This document shows positions 9,945 through 18,541 of a DNA stretch of 64,000 bases, piece by piece. The first letter of the stretch is position 1. Each line of letters opens with the position of its first letter. This DNA comes from Lysinibacillus xylanilyticus. Its GTDB lineage: Bacteria; Bacillota; Bacilli; Bacillales_A; Planococcaceae. The DNA lies in assembly GCF_001183605.1 (NCBI RefSeq), contig NZ_LFXJ01000005.1, positions 930,001-994,000 of the forward strand. The letters are read 5' to 3'. The notes beneath the pieces were generated by a model that had not been told where the DNA came from, did not search any database, and saw only the letters and a list, made by a program, of their open reading frames with translations. The translations under genes were made by a program, and so were the position numbers.

Positions 9945-10316
9945 ATGAGAAATGGTGTTATCTTAATGACCATAATTTCGGGGCTACTTTTCTGTTTTAT
10001 AATGATTGCAGCTTCGCTAACTCCCTTTCCGGATCCTGGTGAATTCAATTCTTTAGGTATGTGGCTGAATATTATAATGTTTCTTGTCTTTTATATTCTG
10101 TCTTTAATTTTGTATTGGGTAGGAGTTAAAGGAATGAAATATGTTATGGCAGTTTTTTGCGGAGTAGGGTTACTTATATCACTTTCAATAATTGTACTGG
10201 CATTTGTATTGGGAACGATTACTTATAATGTTTCTGATTTTCTATATGTGATCGTTCTTTGCGTTATGTCACTAATTGCCAATATCGTTTGGTATATTGT
10301 TGCATTTAAAAAGTAG
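9945..10316 (+). CDS. Four-TM small membrane protein
   Basis: This is a 123-residue protein that is almost wholly hydrophobic, with four helices (about 6-27, 41-62, 68-92, 97-119). No family is recognised. ATGGAGG lies 8 nt before the ATG. It is the only gene between the inverted repeats of the 9821-10430 element, so it may be cargo. It could also be a distant small-membrane-protein relative of the 10609 gene downstream, but I see no clear similarity. Confidence 0.65.
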   Translation: MRNGVILMTIISGLLFCFIMIAASLTPFPDPGEFNSLGMWLNIIMFLVFYILSLILYWVGVKGMKYVMAVFCGVGLLISLSIIVLAFVLGTITYNVSDFLYVIVLCVMSLIANIVWYIVAFKK

Positions 10317-10358
10317 CAGATTTATAACGTTCTGTTTTATAAGGATGCAATGTATTAA

Positions 10359-10378
10359 ACAATCGGGCGCGATTGTTG
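10359..10378. repeat. ACAATCG-CGATTGT palindrome
   Basis: A second copy of the palindrome, 3' of the membrane gene. It has perfect arms around GGGC. Confidence 0.7.
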
Positions 10379-10431
10379 TATAGCCCAACTTTTCTTTATA
10401 GCAACAATCTTTGAGAAAACAGCCTAAATAG

Positions 10432-10596
10432 AAAACGAAAAGGGAAATTTTTGTTGGTATAAAAGTATATGGATCGGGGGAGGTAACTCCGCAGGAATAT
10501 CAGGAGCAAAGTACGGGGGAGAAAGTGTTTTATGCAACGCCAGTGCAAAGTGCCCTGCGTACATATTTTAGTGAAGTAAACTTAGAATCTGAATAA
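10432..10596 (+). pseudogene. 3' end of an unrecognised gene
   Basis: A 54-codon open frame (REIFVGIKVYGSGEV... to VNLESE, stop) has amino-acid composition typical of a real protein but no start or ribosome site. It begins immediately after the right inverted repeat at 10430. It is probably the tail of a gene truncated by that element. No family recognised. Confidence 0.4.
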
Positions 10597-10608
10597 GGGA
10601 GAGTTAAC

Positions 10609-10821
10609 ATGCAATTAGCAAGTATTTTTTCTATAACATCAAGTGCACCATTTTTTATAATTCTATCAATAGTATCAATTGCGATTGGATTATGCCTTAT
10701 TATTTTTGGTCTTGTAAAGCAAAAAAATAATAAAAAGAGTACGCTAGCGACTTGTTGTATTGTTTTTGGGTTATTAGTTATTATTACACATACAATTCAA
10801 ATCATTGCAGGAGCAATTTAA
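10609..10821 (+). CDS. Two-TM small membrane protein
   Basis: This is a 70-residue protein with two helices (about 14-35 and 46-67) separated by a basic KQKNNKK turn. AAGGGAGAG lies 5 nt before the ATG. A strong terminator follows. Function unknown; no family recognised. Confidence 0.6.
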   Translation: MQLASIFSITSSAPFFIILSIVSIAIGLCLIIFGLVKQKNNKKSTLATCCIVFGLLVIITHTIQIIAGAI

Positions 10822-10899
10822 AATGCTATAACAAAAAACTCAAGTCACAAATTTTCATGATAATGTAGTTTTTACAACGTTAAGGAAATTATAAAATCA

Positions 10900-10946
10900 A
10901 AAAGCCCAATTTCTCAGTAGTATAATTGAGAAATTGAGCTTTTTTG
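10900..10946 (+). terminator. Strong terminator
   Basis: The AAGCCCAATTTCTCA and TGAGAAATTGAGCTT arms are followed by six Ts. Confidence 0.85.
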
Positions 10947-11051
10947 TTACTACAGAAAGTAGTCAATTTTAGTAGATCAAGAATGATTAAATAGCTATGC
11001 TTCCTGAACATTTGCACCCGTCACTAAAAAGTCTAGTTCACTTTGCGAATC

Positions 11052-11912
11052 TTAAAATAAGAAATTAATGATCGAATCGTTTACATTTTTAGCATCCTCG
11101 ATAAATAAGCAATGACTTGTATTTGACAACATCATGGTTTCTATATGTGGAATGCTGGCTTTTGATTGCATTAGAGCACGTCTTGGATTGTAGATGACCT
11201 CTTTTTCGCCCATCAATAATAAGGTTGGTACTTGAATGGTTTGCAGTTTCTCTTTAGGAATCACTTTAGGGATGACGGGCTTTACCTTCCACTTGTAATG
11301 CAATATCCCGTAAATGAATTGATCAAAGACTTCGTTATCGATGGTATTCCCTTTTGCGATGAACCAATGACAGAAAAATCGCCGGATGAATCCTTTGTTC
11401 CTTATGGCGTTTATAAAAGCAAGGCGAAGGAAAAACTGTTTATGTAGCGGAACAAATGACGCAGCAGGGGCTAAGAGGACCATTTTGTTTATCCTGCTTT
11501 GAATGTATGTTGCTATATTCAATGTTATATATCCGCCTGCCGAATGTCCTATAATGTCTGTTTTTTCAATGCCAAGATGATCCAGAATCTCAGCCATCCA
11601 TTTCCCCATGTCCTCTGGATTGCTGATGGAACGAAGAGGTTCACTTTTGTTTATATCCCCGATTGCATCAACTGCATAAACTCGTCGAATCTTGCTCAAC
11701 GCTTCAATGTTTGCATACCAAATGGTTGATCCCATTCCTGCCCCATGCAGCATGATAACTGGTGGAAGTTCCTTTTCTCCAGATGCTATGACATGCGTAT
11801 TTCCGTATGTTGTCGGTATATTCAATATTTCATATGAAACATTCCAACGTTTTAAATTATTGCTATAGGCTTGGTGAAAAAGTTGCTCGCCTCCTGGTGT
11901 TTTGTATGCCAT
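11052..11912 (-). CDS. Alpha/beta hydrolase
   Basis: This is a 286-residue alpha/beta-hydrolase-fold protein. It has the oxyanion HGAGMG at residues 56-61 and the nucleophile elbow GHSAGG with Ser124. A late MGEKEVIYNP segment holds the acid, and SHCLFIEDA holds the catalytic His. No signal peptide is visible, so it is intracellular. GGAGAGG precedes the ATG on the minus strand. It belongs with esterases and carboxylesterase-type enzymes; substrate unknown. Confidence 0.85.
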   Translation of the reverse strand: MAYKTPGGEQLFHQAYSNNLKRWNVSYEILNIPTTYGNTHVIASGEKELPPVIMLHGAGMGSTIWYANIEALSKIRRVYAVDAIGDINKSEPLRSISNPEDMGKWMAEILDHLGIEKTDIIGHSAGGYITLNIATYIQSRINKMVLLAPAASFVPLHKQFFLRLAFINAIRNKGFIRRFFCHWFIAKGNTIDNEVFDQFIYGILHYKWKVKPVIPKVIPKEKLQTIQVPTLLLMGEKEVIYNPRRALMQSKASIPHIETMMLSNTSHCLFIEDAKNVNDSIINFLF

Positions 11913-12458
11913 CTTATCCTCTCCGTCATATAAAAGTATTGGAACACTCTAGTAAAGAATATGTGTCTAGACAGCAGAGAATTTTGAGCATGTTCCTGAA
12001 CCCTTGAAAACATCTACTACTTCTACACCTAAAAAAGAAAGTAATAAAGTAGGGATAGCCCCTCTATATTCCTATTTTAGGAAATAGAACAAGGATTGTA
12101 TATAAAAATAATTAGGAATGGATAGTCACTTTATAAACTATATAGCTAGTTGGCGATATCAAGTGGTATGTGACGATGCTATAGCTCTGATTAGTGGTTT
12201 GTCGATACAAGTGCTACTTAGATAGAGAAATTGAAGTACTTCGTATAATCTTTAATTGGAATAGTATGTGAGCTATTGGCAAGCACATGAAGCTTTCTAG
12301 TATTTTGGTTCAAATGATGAATTATTCAAAAAGATACTTTCGAATATTCCTTGACGGGAATATTCATCTGGAGTTATATTGTTATTAACAGGATCATAAA
12401 ACCTGTGCTGATGTAGATGATATTTTACCGGCGACCATCATTTTACGAGGTGAGCGAC
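11913..12458. other. Gene-free stretch
   Basis: No coding frame or RNA gene is evident. It must contain the divergent promoters of the hydrolase and the ArsR gene. An in-frame ATG at 12417 lacks a ribosome site and is not used as the ArsR start. Confidence 0.4.
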
Positions 12459-12803
12459 ATGTCAGGGAAAATTCCAGGAGTAAACATAACGACGTTGAGC
12501 GCTTTGTCTGAACCAAATCGTATGAATATAGTCGAACTCCTGCGCCAGGGTCCTCTAACCGTGGGTGAGATTGCCGACCAACTTGGATTGAGGCAGCCCC
12601 AAACTTCAAAGCATCTAAAAGTACTTAGCGACAACGGGATTGTGGAAGTGCAGGCTGAAGCTAACCGTCGAATCTACAAGCTCCGACCCGAGCCATTCCA
12701 AGCGCTGGATTCTTGGATACAGTCCTTCCAGAGTGTAATGGAAGAAAGATTCGATAATTTAGATGAATATTTGAAGGAATTGCAGAAAAAAGAAAAATCA
12801 TAA
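12459..12803 (+). CDS. ArsR-family HTH repressor
   Basis: This is a 114-residue winged-helix regulator, with LSEPNRMNIVELLRQGPLTV leading into the recognition helix RQPQTSKHLKVL. The start at 12459 is chosen because GAGGTGAG lies 5 nt upstream; an ATG at 12417 has no site. There is no Cys metal motif in the DNA-binding helix. ArsR regulators paired with SRPBCC proteins form a known two-gene arrangement, and it probably represses its own operon. Confidence 0.85.
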   Translation: MSGKIPGVNITTLSALSEPNRMNIVELLRQGPLTVGEIADQLGLRQPQTSKHLKVLSDNGIVEVQAEANRRIYKLRPEPFQALDSWIQSFQSVMEERFDNLDEYLKELQKKEKS

Positions 12804-12832
12804 AACCATTTCATCTTCAAGGAGGAATTGCA

Positions 12833-13345
12833 ATGTCAAACAATTCAATGGTATCAAGAATAGAAAACGATCGCGTACTAATACTAGAGCGCGTTTTCGA
12901 TGCTCCACGAGACTTAGTATTCAAGATGTTTAAAGATCCAGAGCATTTGAAACGTTGGTGGGGGCCGAGAGGATGGGAAATTCCAGTCTGCACCGTTGAT
13001 TTCCGTCCGGGAGGCGTTTGGCACTACTGTATGAAGTGCGTCGATGAAAACCTAGGTGACTTTTTTGGTATGGAAGCTTGGGGAAAAGGGATTTATAAGG
13101 AGATTATAGAGCCTGAGAAGATCAGCTATACCGATTACTTTTCGGATGCTGAAGGCAATTTGAATGATTCCATGCCGTCGACCGAGAATACATTGGAATT
13201 CGTCGATTTGGGTGGAAAGACTAAGTTGATAAACCGTGCAGAATATGTGTCTGCAGAAGCCCTTCAGACTGTTATGGATATGGGTATGCTACAAGGCATC
13301 ACAGAAACTTGGGACCGTTTGAATGAGCATGTACAGTCTCTGTAG
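12833..13345 (+). CDS. SRPBCC / AHSA1-type protein
   Basis: This is a 170-residue START/Bet v1-fold protein of the AHSA1 group. It has the typical RVFDAPRDLVFKMF, then KRWWGP, then DFRPGG pattern in the first 70 residues. AAGGAGGAATTGCA precedes the ATG, 30 nt after the ArsR stop, so the two form an operon. The fold binds hydrophobic ligands. The role of these ArsR-linked forms is not established. Confidence 0.82.
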   Translation: MSNNSMVSRIENDRVLILERVFDAPRDLVFKMFKDPEHLKRWWGPRGWEIPVCTVDFRPGGVWHYCMKCVDENLGDFFGMEAWGKGIYKEIIEPEKISYTDYFSDAEGNLNDSMPSTENTLEFVDLGGKTKLINRAEYVSAEALQTVMDMGMLQGITETWDRLNEHVQSL

Positions 13346-13403
13346 TAAAGAAAAGTTTTTTAGGTAAATAAAGTAAGACATTTTTAAGGGAGTGTAAAAA
13401 TCA

Positions 13404-13784
13404 ATGATTAATAAAGTCGGTCAAATCATGTTGTATGTTAATAACCAAAATGAAGCAAAAGAGTTTTGGACAGAAAAAGTAGGGTTTAGTGTAATTTCAG
13501 AGGAAGATAACGGCCAAGGAATGAAATGGATTGAAATTGCTCCAACTAAAGAAGCTGAGACAAAAATTATACTCCACAATAAGGAATTAATTGCTAAGAT
13601 GCAACCTGAATTGAATCTTGGTACACCTTCTTTGATGTTCTTCTCGGAAGATATCGATAAATTATATAACGACTTATTAAACAAAAACGTTATTGTTGGA
13701 GAAATGGTAAACATGCCTTCAGGTAGGGTATTTAATTTTGCAGATAATGAAAACAATTACTTTGCAGTAATGGAATCTAAATAA
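13404..13784 (+). CDS. VOC (glyoxalase-like) family protein
   Basis: This is a 126-residue vicinal-oxygen-chelate protein. It begins INKVGQIMLYVNNQNEAKEFW and ends FADNENNYFAVMES, the two paired modules. AAGGGAGTG precedes the ATG. It is probably the third gene of the ArsR-SRPBCC transcript (59-nt gap) and is followed by a terminator. Substrate not predictable. Confidence 0.8.
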   Translation: MINKVGQIMLYVNNQNEAKEFWTEKVGFSVISEEDNGQGMKWIEIAPTKEAETKIILHNKELIAKMQPELNLGTPSLMFFSEDIDKLYNDLLNKNVIVGEMVNMPSGRVFNFADNENNYFAVMESK

Positions 13785-13803
13785 ATTATTAATCAATTTA
13801 TGA

Positions 13804-13838
13804 GTGCGATGCTTGAATAAAAGCATCGCATTTTGCAT
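13804..13838 (+). terminator. Terminator after VOC gene
   Basis: The TGCGATGCTT/AAGCATCGCA 10-bp stem is followed by TTTTGC. Confidence 0.8.
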
Positions 13839-13973
13839 GCGTCTGGAAAATACATTGGGTATGTTTTGATAAGGAACCTGAGGAATGAGCTAGATAGAAA
13901 TAAGATGGCAATAGTATGGACTAAGGTAAAACTTTATCGATTGTAATGGATGCTATTTTTAAGTTTATCTCGA

Positions 13974-14180
13974 GCTGAAACAACCAAAACAAGACCTTTG
14001 AAAAATAAGAATGTAAAAGTTAAGTCAAAGGGTAAATATACGCTACAATACCTAGATGCGTTGGAGGATGATATTCAAAACAGATTAACCACAAAGATTT
14101 AATTTACAGGATCACATTACTCTTTTTGGTTGAAGGGATTATCCAAATCACGGGCTTATGATGAAATAATGAATCTATAA
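13974..14180 (+). pseudogene. Unrecognised coding relic with internal stop
   Basis: One frame reads through two blocks (AETTKTRPLKNKN... to QNRLTTKI, stop, then FTGSHYSFWLKG... to EIMNL, stop). It has convincing protein composition but an in-frame TAA at 14100. There is no start or ribosome site. It lies just upstream of the collagen-like gene and is unrelated to it. Family unknown. Confidence 0.3.
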
Positions 14181-14271
14181 GATATAATTTTTCAAGTCAT
14201 ATAACCTAGTGTTACGTCTATTTCATTATTTCTAATAAAAATATTATGAAATAGGGGGAGGAGGTGATCCA

Positions 14272-15858
14272 ATGAAAATTAATATCTTTCAAAGTGGGTT
14301 AAACGGAGAAACAGGTGCAACAGGTCTGAAAATAATAGAGGGGAGAATTGGAGCAACAGGTGCAACAGGAGCAACTGGGCTTCAAGGAATAACGGGAGCG
14401 ACAGGAGCAACAGGACTTCAAGGAATAACAGGAACGACAGGAGCAACTGGACTTCAGGGAATAACAGGAGTGACAGGAGCAACAGGACTTCAGGGAGTAA
14501 CAGGAGCGACAGGAGCAACAGGACTTCAGGGAATAACAGGGGTGACAGGAGCAACAGGAGTTCAAGGAATAAAGGGAGCGACAGGAGTAACAGGACTTCA
14601 AGGAATAACGGGAGCGACAGGAGCAACTGGGCTTCAGGGAATAACAGGAGTGACAGGAGCAACAGGACTTCAAGGAGTAACGGGAGCGACAGGAGCAACA
14701 GGACTTCAAGGAATAACAGGTGCAACAGGAGCAACAGGACTTCAAGGAATAACAGGAACGACAGGAGCAACTGGGCTTCAAGGAATAACAGGAACGACAG
14801 GAGCAACTGGACTTCAGGGAATAACAGGGGTGACAGGAGCAACAGGAGTTCAAGGAATAACGGGAGCGACAGGAGTAACAGGACTTCAAGGAATAACGGG
14901 AGCGACAGGAGCAACTGGGCTTCAGGGAATAACAGGAGTGACAGGAGCAACAGGACTTCAAGGAGTAACGGGAGCGACAGGAGCAACAGGACTTCAAGGA
15001 ATAACAGGTGCAACAGGAGCAACAGGACTTCAAGGAATAACAGGAACGACAGGAGCAACTGGGCTTCAAGGAATAACAGGAACGACAGGAGCAACTGGAC
15101 TTCAGGGAATAACAGGGGTGACAGGAGCAACAGGAGTTCAAGGAATAACGGGAGCGACAGGAGTAACAGGACTTCAAGGAATAACGGGAGCGACAGGAGC
15201 AACAGGGCTTCAAGGAATAACAGGAGCAACAGGAGCAACAGGAGCAACAGGAGCAACAGGAGCAACAGGAGCAACAGGAGCAACAGGAGCAACAGGACTT
15301 CAAGGAATATCAGGAGTGACAGGAGTAACTGGACTTCAGGGAATAACAGGAGTGACAGGAGCAACAGGAGCAACTGGACATCAGGGAATAACAGGAGAGA
15401 CAGGACTTCAAGGAAATACGGGAGCGATAGGCGTAACTGGCTCCACTGGTCCAGGACTAATGGACATTTATCTATGCTCGGATCAATCAGTTGCAAACAA
15501 TGATTTTCTTGGGATTGGGAGTGCCTCAGCTTCTTTTATTAAAAATACATTTGTAGTTCCTCAAAATGCAGTTATAACAAGTTTAACACTTAATATACGG
15601 GACCATAATTTAACTGCTGGAGATACTGCATCTGCACAAATATATTTAAGTACAAATTGTGGTTTTACAGCCCCGATAGCTACTGGTATCATAGCGACTA
15701 TTACAGGACCTAGCTCATCTATTTCACCAAATTGTTGTACAACTACAACGGCAAATTTCTCAGTAAATAGTTGCACTCTTCTGTCTGTAGAAATAACAAC
15801 TTCTGGCGGATCCTTTGCAAACGGTGTATCAGCAACTATTCGATATCATTCACCTTAA
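14272..15858 (+). CDS. Collagen-like exosporium protein, BclB-type tail
   Basis: This is a 528-residue protein. About residues 8-390 are Gly-X-Y triplets dominated by [12 protein letters not shown], which form a collagen-like triple helix rich in Thr for glycosylation. The C-terminal 130 residues (from [11 protein letters not shown]) hold [12 protein letters not shown], a CCTTTT motif and Cys residues. They match the BclB-type C-terminal domain of Bacillus exosporium glycoproteins. There is no secretion signal, as expected for a spore-surface protein made in the mother cell. The ribosome site AGGAGGTGATCC is near perfect. Sporulation-specific promoters are likely but not proven. The length will vary by slippage in the repeats. 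Confidence 0.85.
   Translation: MKINIFQSGLNGETGATGLKIIEGRIGATGATGATGLQGITGATGATGLQGITGTTGATGLQGITGVTGATGLQGVTGATGATGLQGITGVTGATGVQGIKGATGVTGLQGITGATGATGLQGITGVTGATGLQGVTGATGATGLQGITGATGATGLQGITGTTGATGLQGITGTTGATGLQGITGVTGATGVQGITGATGVTGLQGITGATGATGLQGITGVTGATGLQGVTGATGATGLQGITGATGATGLQGITGTTGATGLQGITGTTGATGLQGITGVTGATGVQGITGATGVTGLQGITGATGATGLQGITGATGATGATGATGATGATGATGATGLQGISGVTGVTGLQGITGVTGATGATGHQGITGETGLQGNTGAIGVTGSTGPGLMDIYLCSDQSVANNDFLGIGSASASFIKNTFVVPQNAVITSLTLNIRDHNLTAGDTASAQIYLSTNCGFTAPIATGIIATITGPSSSISPNCCTTTTANFSVNSCTLLSVEITTSGGSFANGVSATIRYHSP
14533..15230 (+). repeat. 288-bp higher-order repeat in the collagen region
   Basis: The block starting ATAACAGGGGTGACAGG recurs at 14533, 14821 and 15109, exactly 288 bp apart. 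This is 96 codons, or eight 12-residue units. The third copy is cut short. Copies are nearly identical at the DNA level, which indicates recent duplication. Confidence 0.9.
15223..15294 (+). repeat. Eight tandem copies of GGAGCAACA
   Basis: A perfect 9-bp tandem run encoding GAT triplets. It is prone to in-frame slippage. Confidence 0.9.
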
Positions 15859-15991
15859 TGGAATTTTTATTAGCTAGTTTTCATATTATCTTTAACTACA
15901 ATTTTTTCTCCAGCATTCAATGGTAGCTTTTAAAACCGTTAAGGCACGTTCTGCTTCAAGGCTAGTGGTAAAGTTTGTTTCTTTTTTACTT

Positions 15992-16040
15992 TTCGCATAC
16001 CGTTATGGTCGGAAACCTATAACGATATGCGAATTTTTTC
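15992..16040 (+). terminator. Terminator-like hairpin
   Basis: TTCGCATA-CGTTAT and ATAACGATATGCGAA arms are followed by six Ts. It lies 134 nt after the collagen-like gene, the nearest upstream plus-strand gene. Confidence 0.65.
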
Positions 16041-16070
16041 TTTTTTGTATATTTTTCTATCCATTTTTGT

Positions 16071-16121
16071 CCTAGCCTTGATTTACATTTCGTCCGATCG
16101 GATACGTAAATCAAGGCTAGG
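16071..16121. repeat. Perfect 16-bp inverted repeat
   Basis: CCTAGCCTTGATTTAC and its exact complement are separated by 19 nt and end 2 nt before the ssb stub. It could be an element end or a strong hairpin. Confidence 0.7.
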
Positions 16122-16123
16122 GT

Positions 16124-16222
16124 ATGATTAACCGCGTTGTATTAGTTGGACGTATTTCAAAGGATCCGGGACTTAGATACACACCAAATGGTTTTTCATC
16201 ATGTAGCATGATAAGGAACTAA
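16124..16222 (+). pseudogene. ssb: ssb N-terminal stub
   Basis: The frame reads MINRVVLVGRISKDPGLRYT, then PNGF, and is the N-terminal strand of a single-stranded DNA-binding protein. It loses frame and stops after 32 codons. A normal SSB has about 160-170 residues and the OB fold cannot form. No ribosome site precedes it. Phage and plasmid ssb copies are common, so it is probably a mobile-element relic. Confidence 0.7.
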
Positions 16223-16319
16223 CGCAACCTCAATGACACGCTTCTTGTATTTTTTTATAATGGAAACAATCACCAGAGGTTTTTTTACTTACACGGGAGG
16301 GGTGTTTATGTAGAAGTTA

Positions 16320-16688
16320 ATGATTATTTTAAGTTTTATGTTTATCCTAGTTGCTTATGACAATCAAAATATTGATGAAGAACACCATGCATATATAGAA
16401 AATTCAGGATGGACAATCGCATCATTTGATTCAACTGAACAAGTAACAATGGATTTTGCACCAGAAACAATTGCAAACTATAAAGCCGCTAATATAACAT
16501 TTATTGAAGACTTTATAGGAAAAGAGCTTAATATAATAACCTATAAATTAAAAGAGAAAGGCCCTGAAGGAGATAATCTCATCATAAAAGTATATGAGTA
16601 TGAAGGAGAAATAGTTGGTTCTATTGGGGAAATAACCAATTATACACCAGGTATGTTTAATCGATCTGAAAAATGGCTTGGAAGATAG
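16320..16688 (+). CDS. Small exported protein, DUF4830-like
   Basis: This is a 122-residue protein with a hydrophobic N-terminus (MIILSFMFILVAY), then an acidic soluble part with YIENSGWTI and NITFIEDFIGKEL. It resembles DUF4830 proteins, usually annotated as exported. The good ribosome site GGGAGGGG points to an ATG at 16308, but that codon is followed at once by TAG. The usable start is the ATG at 16320, 10 nt after. It is therefore possibly crippled or translated by reinitiation. Confidence 0.55.
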   Translation: MIILSFMFILVAYDNQNIDEEHHAYIENSGWTIASFDSTEQVTMDFAPETIANYKAANITFIEDFIGKELNIITYKLKEKGPEGDNLIIKVYEYEGEIVGSIGEITNYTPGMFNRSEKWLGR

Positions 16689-17006
16689 TTTTGAGAGATA
16701 GAAGTAATTTTCAAGAAGATCAAATAAAAAACTAATTTTACTAAATAGAAATAACAACATATTTAAAAGCAAGTCGTGATGCTACTATTCATGTGTATCG
16801 ATGCTAGAAAGAGCTAAATTAGGCAACTCCGGAGCATTTGGATTGTAATGGTAACTGAAAGAAATGTTTAGTAACGTTAAGAAAAGCGTTGCTATAAAGC
16901 AACGCTAACGGCAAAAAATACCTATAAATAATTGATAAGACGTTAACATGCTTATTTATCAGACAAAAGTTATAAGGAGATTTGTACAGACTTAAGTTTT
17001 ACAATA
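16689..17006. other. Gene-free stretch with one hairpin
   Basis: It holds a compact hairpin AGCGTTGC-TATAAA-GCAACGCT at about 16885-16906, without a T tract. I see no coding frame. Confidence 0.35.
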
Positions 17007-17405
17007 TTATTTTTTAGCTTCTGATAACTCCACTGAAAAAGTGTCGAGATTGTTTTCTTTTGAAATTGTGTTAATAATGTTGGTTATTATATTTATAGTT
17101 TTATCATCCCCGTCAAAGTTGGATAATGAAATTGTCAGAACTTTATTTTCAGGTGAATATATTGTATAGAGAATTCTTTTATCTGGAGAAAATCCGTTTT
17201 CAATGAGACTGTTTATTATTTTTTTAGTTAACTCAGTTTCTTCGATTTTTTTATTTATCTTTTCTACTTCTTTTAATTGTTCTTCAGATTTCGAAACGAA
17301 TGTAAAAGGGGAAATATCTGTTACAGGTTGGGAATAACGATTATAAAATACGAAGATACCAATTGTAATTATCAAAAGAATAGTGGACAAGATGATCTTT
17401 TTGAT
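17007..17405 (-). CDS. Single-TM small protein, possible ATC start
   Basis: This is about 132 residues, with an N-terminal helix preceded by Lys-Lys, then a Lys/Glu-rich helix (residues about 35-60) and a soluble tail of unknown family. The frame has a TTG at 17390. However, AAGGAGG sits 7 nt before an in-frame ATC at 17405, which would give the natural N-terminus xKKIILSTILLI. The frame is closed by TAA within the ribosome site. Either ATC replaced ATG, or TTG is used poorly. No neighbours share its direction. Confidence 0.5.
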   Translation of the reverse strand: MKKIILSTILLIITIGIFVFYNRYSQPVTDISPFTFVSKSEEQLKEVEKINKKIEETELTKKIINSLIENGFSPDKRILYTIYSPENKVLTISLSNFDGDDKTINIITNIINTISKENNLDTFSVELSEAKK

Positions 17406-17521
17406 GTTAATTCCTCCTTACATGAAAGGTATGTATATTTTTAAAAAATATGATTCATGGGTCATGATAAATAAAATGAGATTTTTTTATAAAACTTTAT
17501 CATAGTAGAAAAATAAGTGGG

Positions 17522-17697
17522 ATGGGTTGTCATTGTAATAAGAAGGCTAAAAAAGAAGCGGAAGATGCTGAGTTTTTATGTAGAGGTGTCATAGATGTAG
17601 AGAAGGGATAGGGCGGATAGCGGTGTGCAAAAACAATATGGTTCGATGCAAAGCAACAGGTTGCTACCCCAAGACTAATTTATGTCATGGAATATAA
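17522..17697 (+). pseudogene. Cys-rich small ORF, frameshifted
   Basis: ATG at 17522 begins MGCHCNKKAKKEAEDAEFLC and stops at 17611. A neighbouring frame continues the pattern: CHRC, then VCKNNMVRC, KATGC, NLCHGI and a stop at 17697. Evenly spaced Cys across the junction suggests one broken zinc-binding or small Cys-rich protein. There is no strong ribosome site. Confidence 0.3.
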
Positions 17698-17901
17698 AAA
17701 CATTTAGAACACTATAAAAATGTGTGAAAAGGATGGGGAAAAGAGGCATATCCTTAATAAGGAATGGATTTGAAGAATTGGAGAAAGGTGCAGAGCTAAG
17801 GTGATTTGCTTAATACCACTATAATTATGTTGAAATGGCGGGATTTGTATAGTGGATGACTTAAGAAACCGAATAAAAAATTATTTTAGCTGAACAATAT
17901 G

Positions 17902-17945
17902 AAAAAAAGCTTATTTGAATATTCAAATTCAAATGAGCTTTTGTT
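17902..17945 (-). terminator. Terminator of 17946 gene
   Basis: AAGCTTATTTGAAT and ATTCAAATGAGCTT form a long stem. Read on the minus strand it ends in seven Ts. Confidence 0.8.
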
Positions 17946-18137
17946 TTAGCTTTTTTCCGTTTCATCTTTTTTACTTCTCAGGAGCAATGCCGTGAATAAA
18001 AAACTTGCTACCCAAAAGGAAAAGAAAGAATTTTCAAGCAAAGCCAAATTACCACTTTTGAAATAATCCCAAACTGTTGTAAATAATAACAGTGTTACAA
18101 AGAAAGCAATATATAAGCATTTTCCGAATATAGTCAA
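17946..18137 (-). CDS. Two-TM small membrane protein
   Basis: This is a 63-residue protein with helices at about 6-23 and 34-53 and a charged RSKKDETEKS tail. The TTG start has AGAGGTG 6 nt upstream. No family recognised. It opens the stretch of small minus-strand membrane genes seen across the prophage complex. Confidence 0.55.
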   Translation of the reverse strand: MTIFGKCLYIAFFVTLLLFTTVWDYFKSGNLALLENSFFSFWVASFLFTALLLRSKKDETEKS

Positions 18138-18173
18138 TTAAAGCACCTCTAAATGTAATATAAATATGCAAAA

Positions 18174-18291
18174 AAGGTCACTGAGTAGTGACCCTGTTGA
18201 GAGAGGCCGTGTCTGTCAAACAAGCCACAGCCAAATAAGGCGTGTGATACACTCGATATTAATTTGTGCAAATAGCAAGTTTCCTATACAT
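18174..18291. repeat. Copy of the 24.34-kb intergenic block
   Basis: It begins with the hairpin GGTCACT-GAGT-AGTGACC, continues to GATACACTC and AATTTGTGCAAAT, and ends at the GCCGCAAC hairpin. The same order recurs at 24338-24494, so this is a segmental duplicate. The 73-codon frame across it is not a gene. Confidence 0.5.
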
Positions 18292-18326
18292 AAAAAAAGC
18301 CGCAACATCGTAATACGCTACAGCAA
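18292..18326 (-). terminator. AGCCGCAGCGT-family hairpin, copy 1
   Basis: A degenerate member of a seven-copy family. On the minus strand the hairpin ends in a run of Ts. Confidence 0.45.
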
Positions 18327-18541
18327 CCTAACGAACAATATGAGGATAAAACTAAAAAAGGAAATAGACATAATTCCTGTTCCGTAGCATTTTTGCTTTA
18401 TGTTTAGCTTTTGGAATCGAGTGATATTGCTCGTGTCGACACATTCTACAAGAGCATTGAATTTTTCCTTTGCTCAATCTGCCGTGTGCATGCATGTCTT
18501 CACTACCAATTAGACAAGGCTATTAAGAAGGACCTGACAAT

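Larger units (their letters stand above)
9821..10430. mobile_element. Cassette with imperfect terminal inverted repeats
   Basis: The left end (9821-9847) and the inverted right end (10401-10430) share GGCTGTTTTC, then AAA and TTGTTG in register, with few mismatches over about 28 bp. Inside are a single membrane-protein gene and two palindromes with the same CAATCGGGC core. Nothing resembling a transposase is present. It could be a non-autonomous mobile cassette; this is inference from the repeats only. Confidence 0.4.

Noticed and set aside
14279..15496. Two long antisense frames (405 and 334 codons) rich in Leu or Cys/Ser
   Set aside because: They mirror the GXY repeats of the collagen-like gene. 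Low-complexity composition and no ribosome site.
18166..18387. 73-codon ORF
   Set aside because: It runs through the duplicated hairpin block, lacks a ribosome site and has no protein-like pattern.
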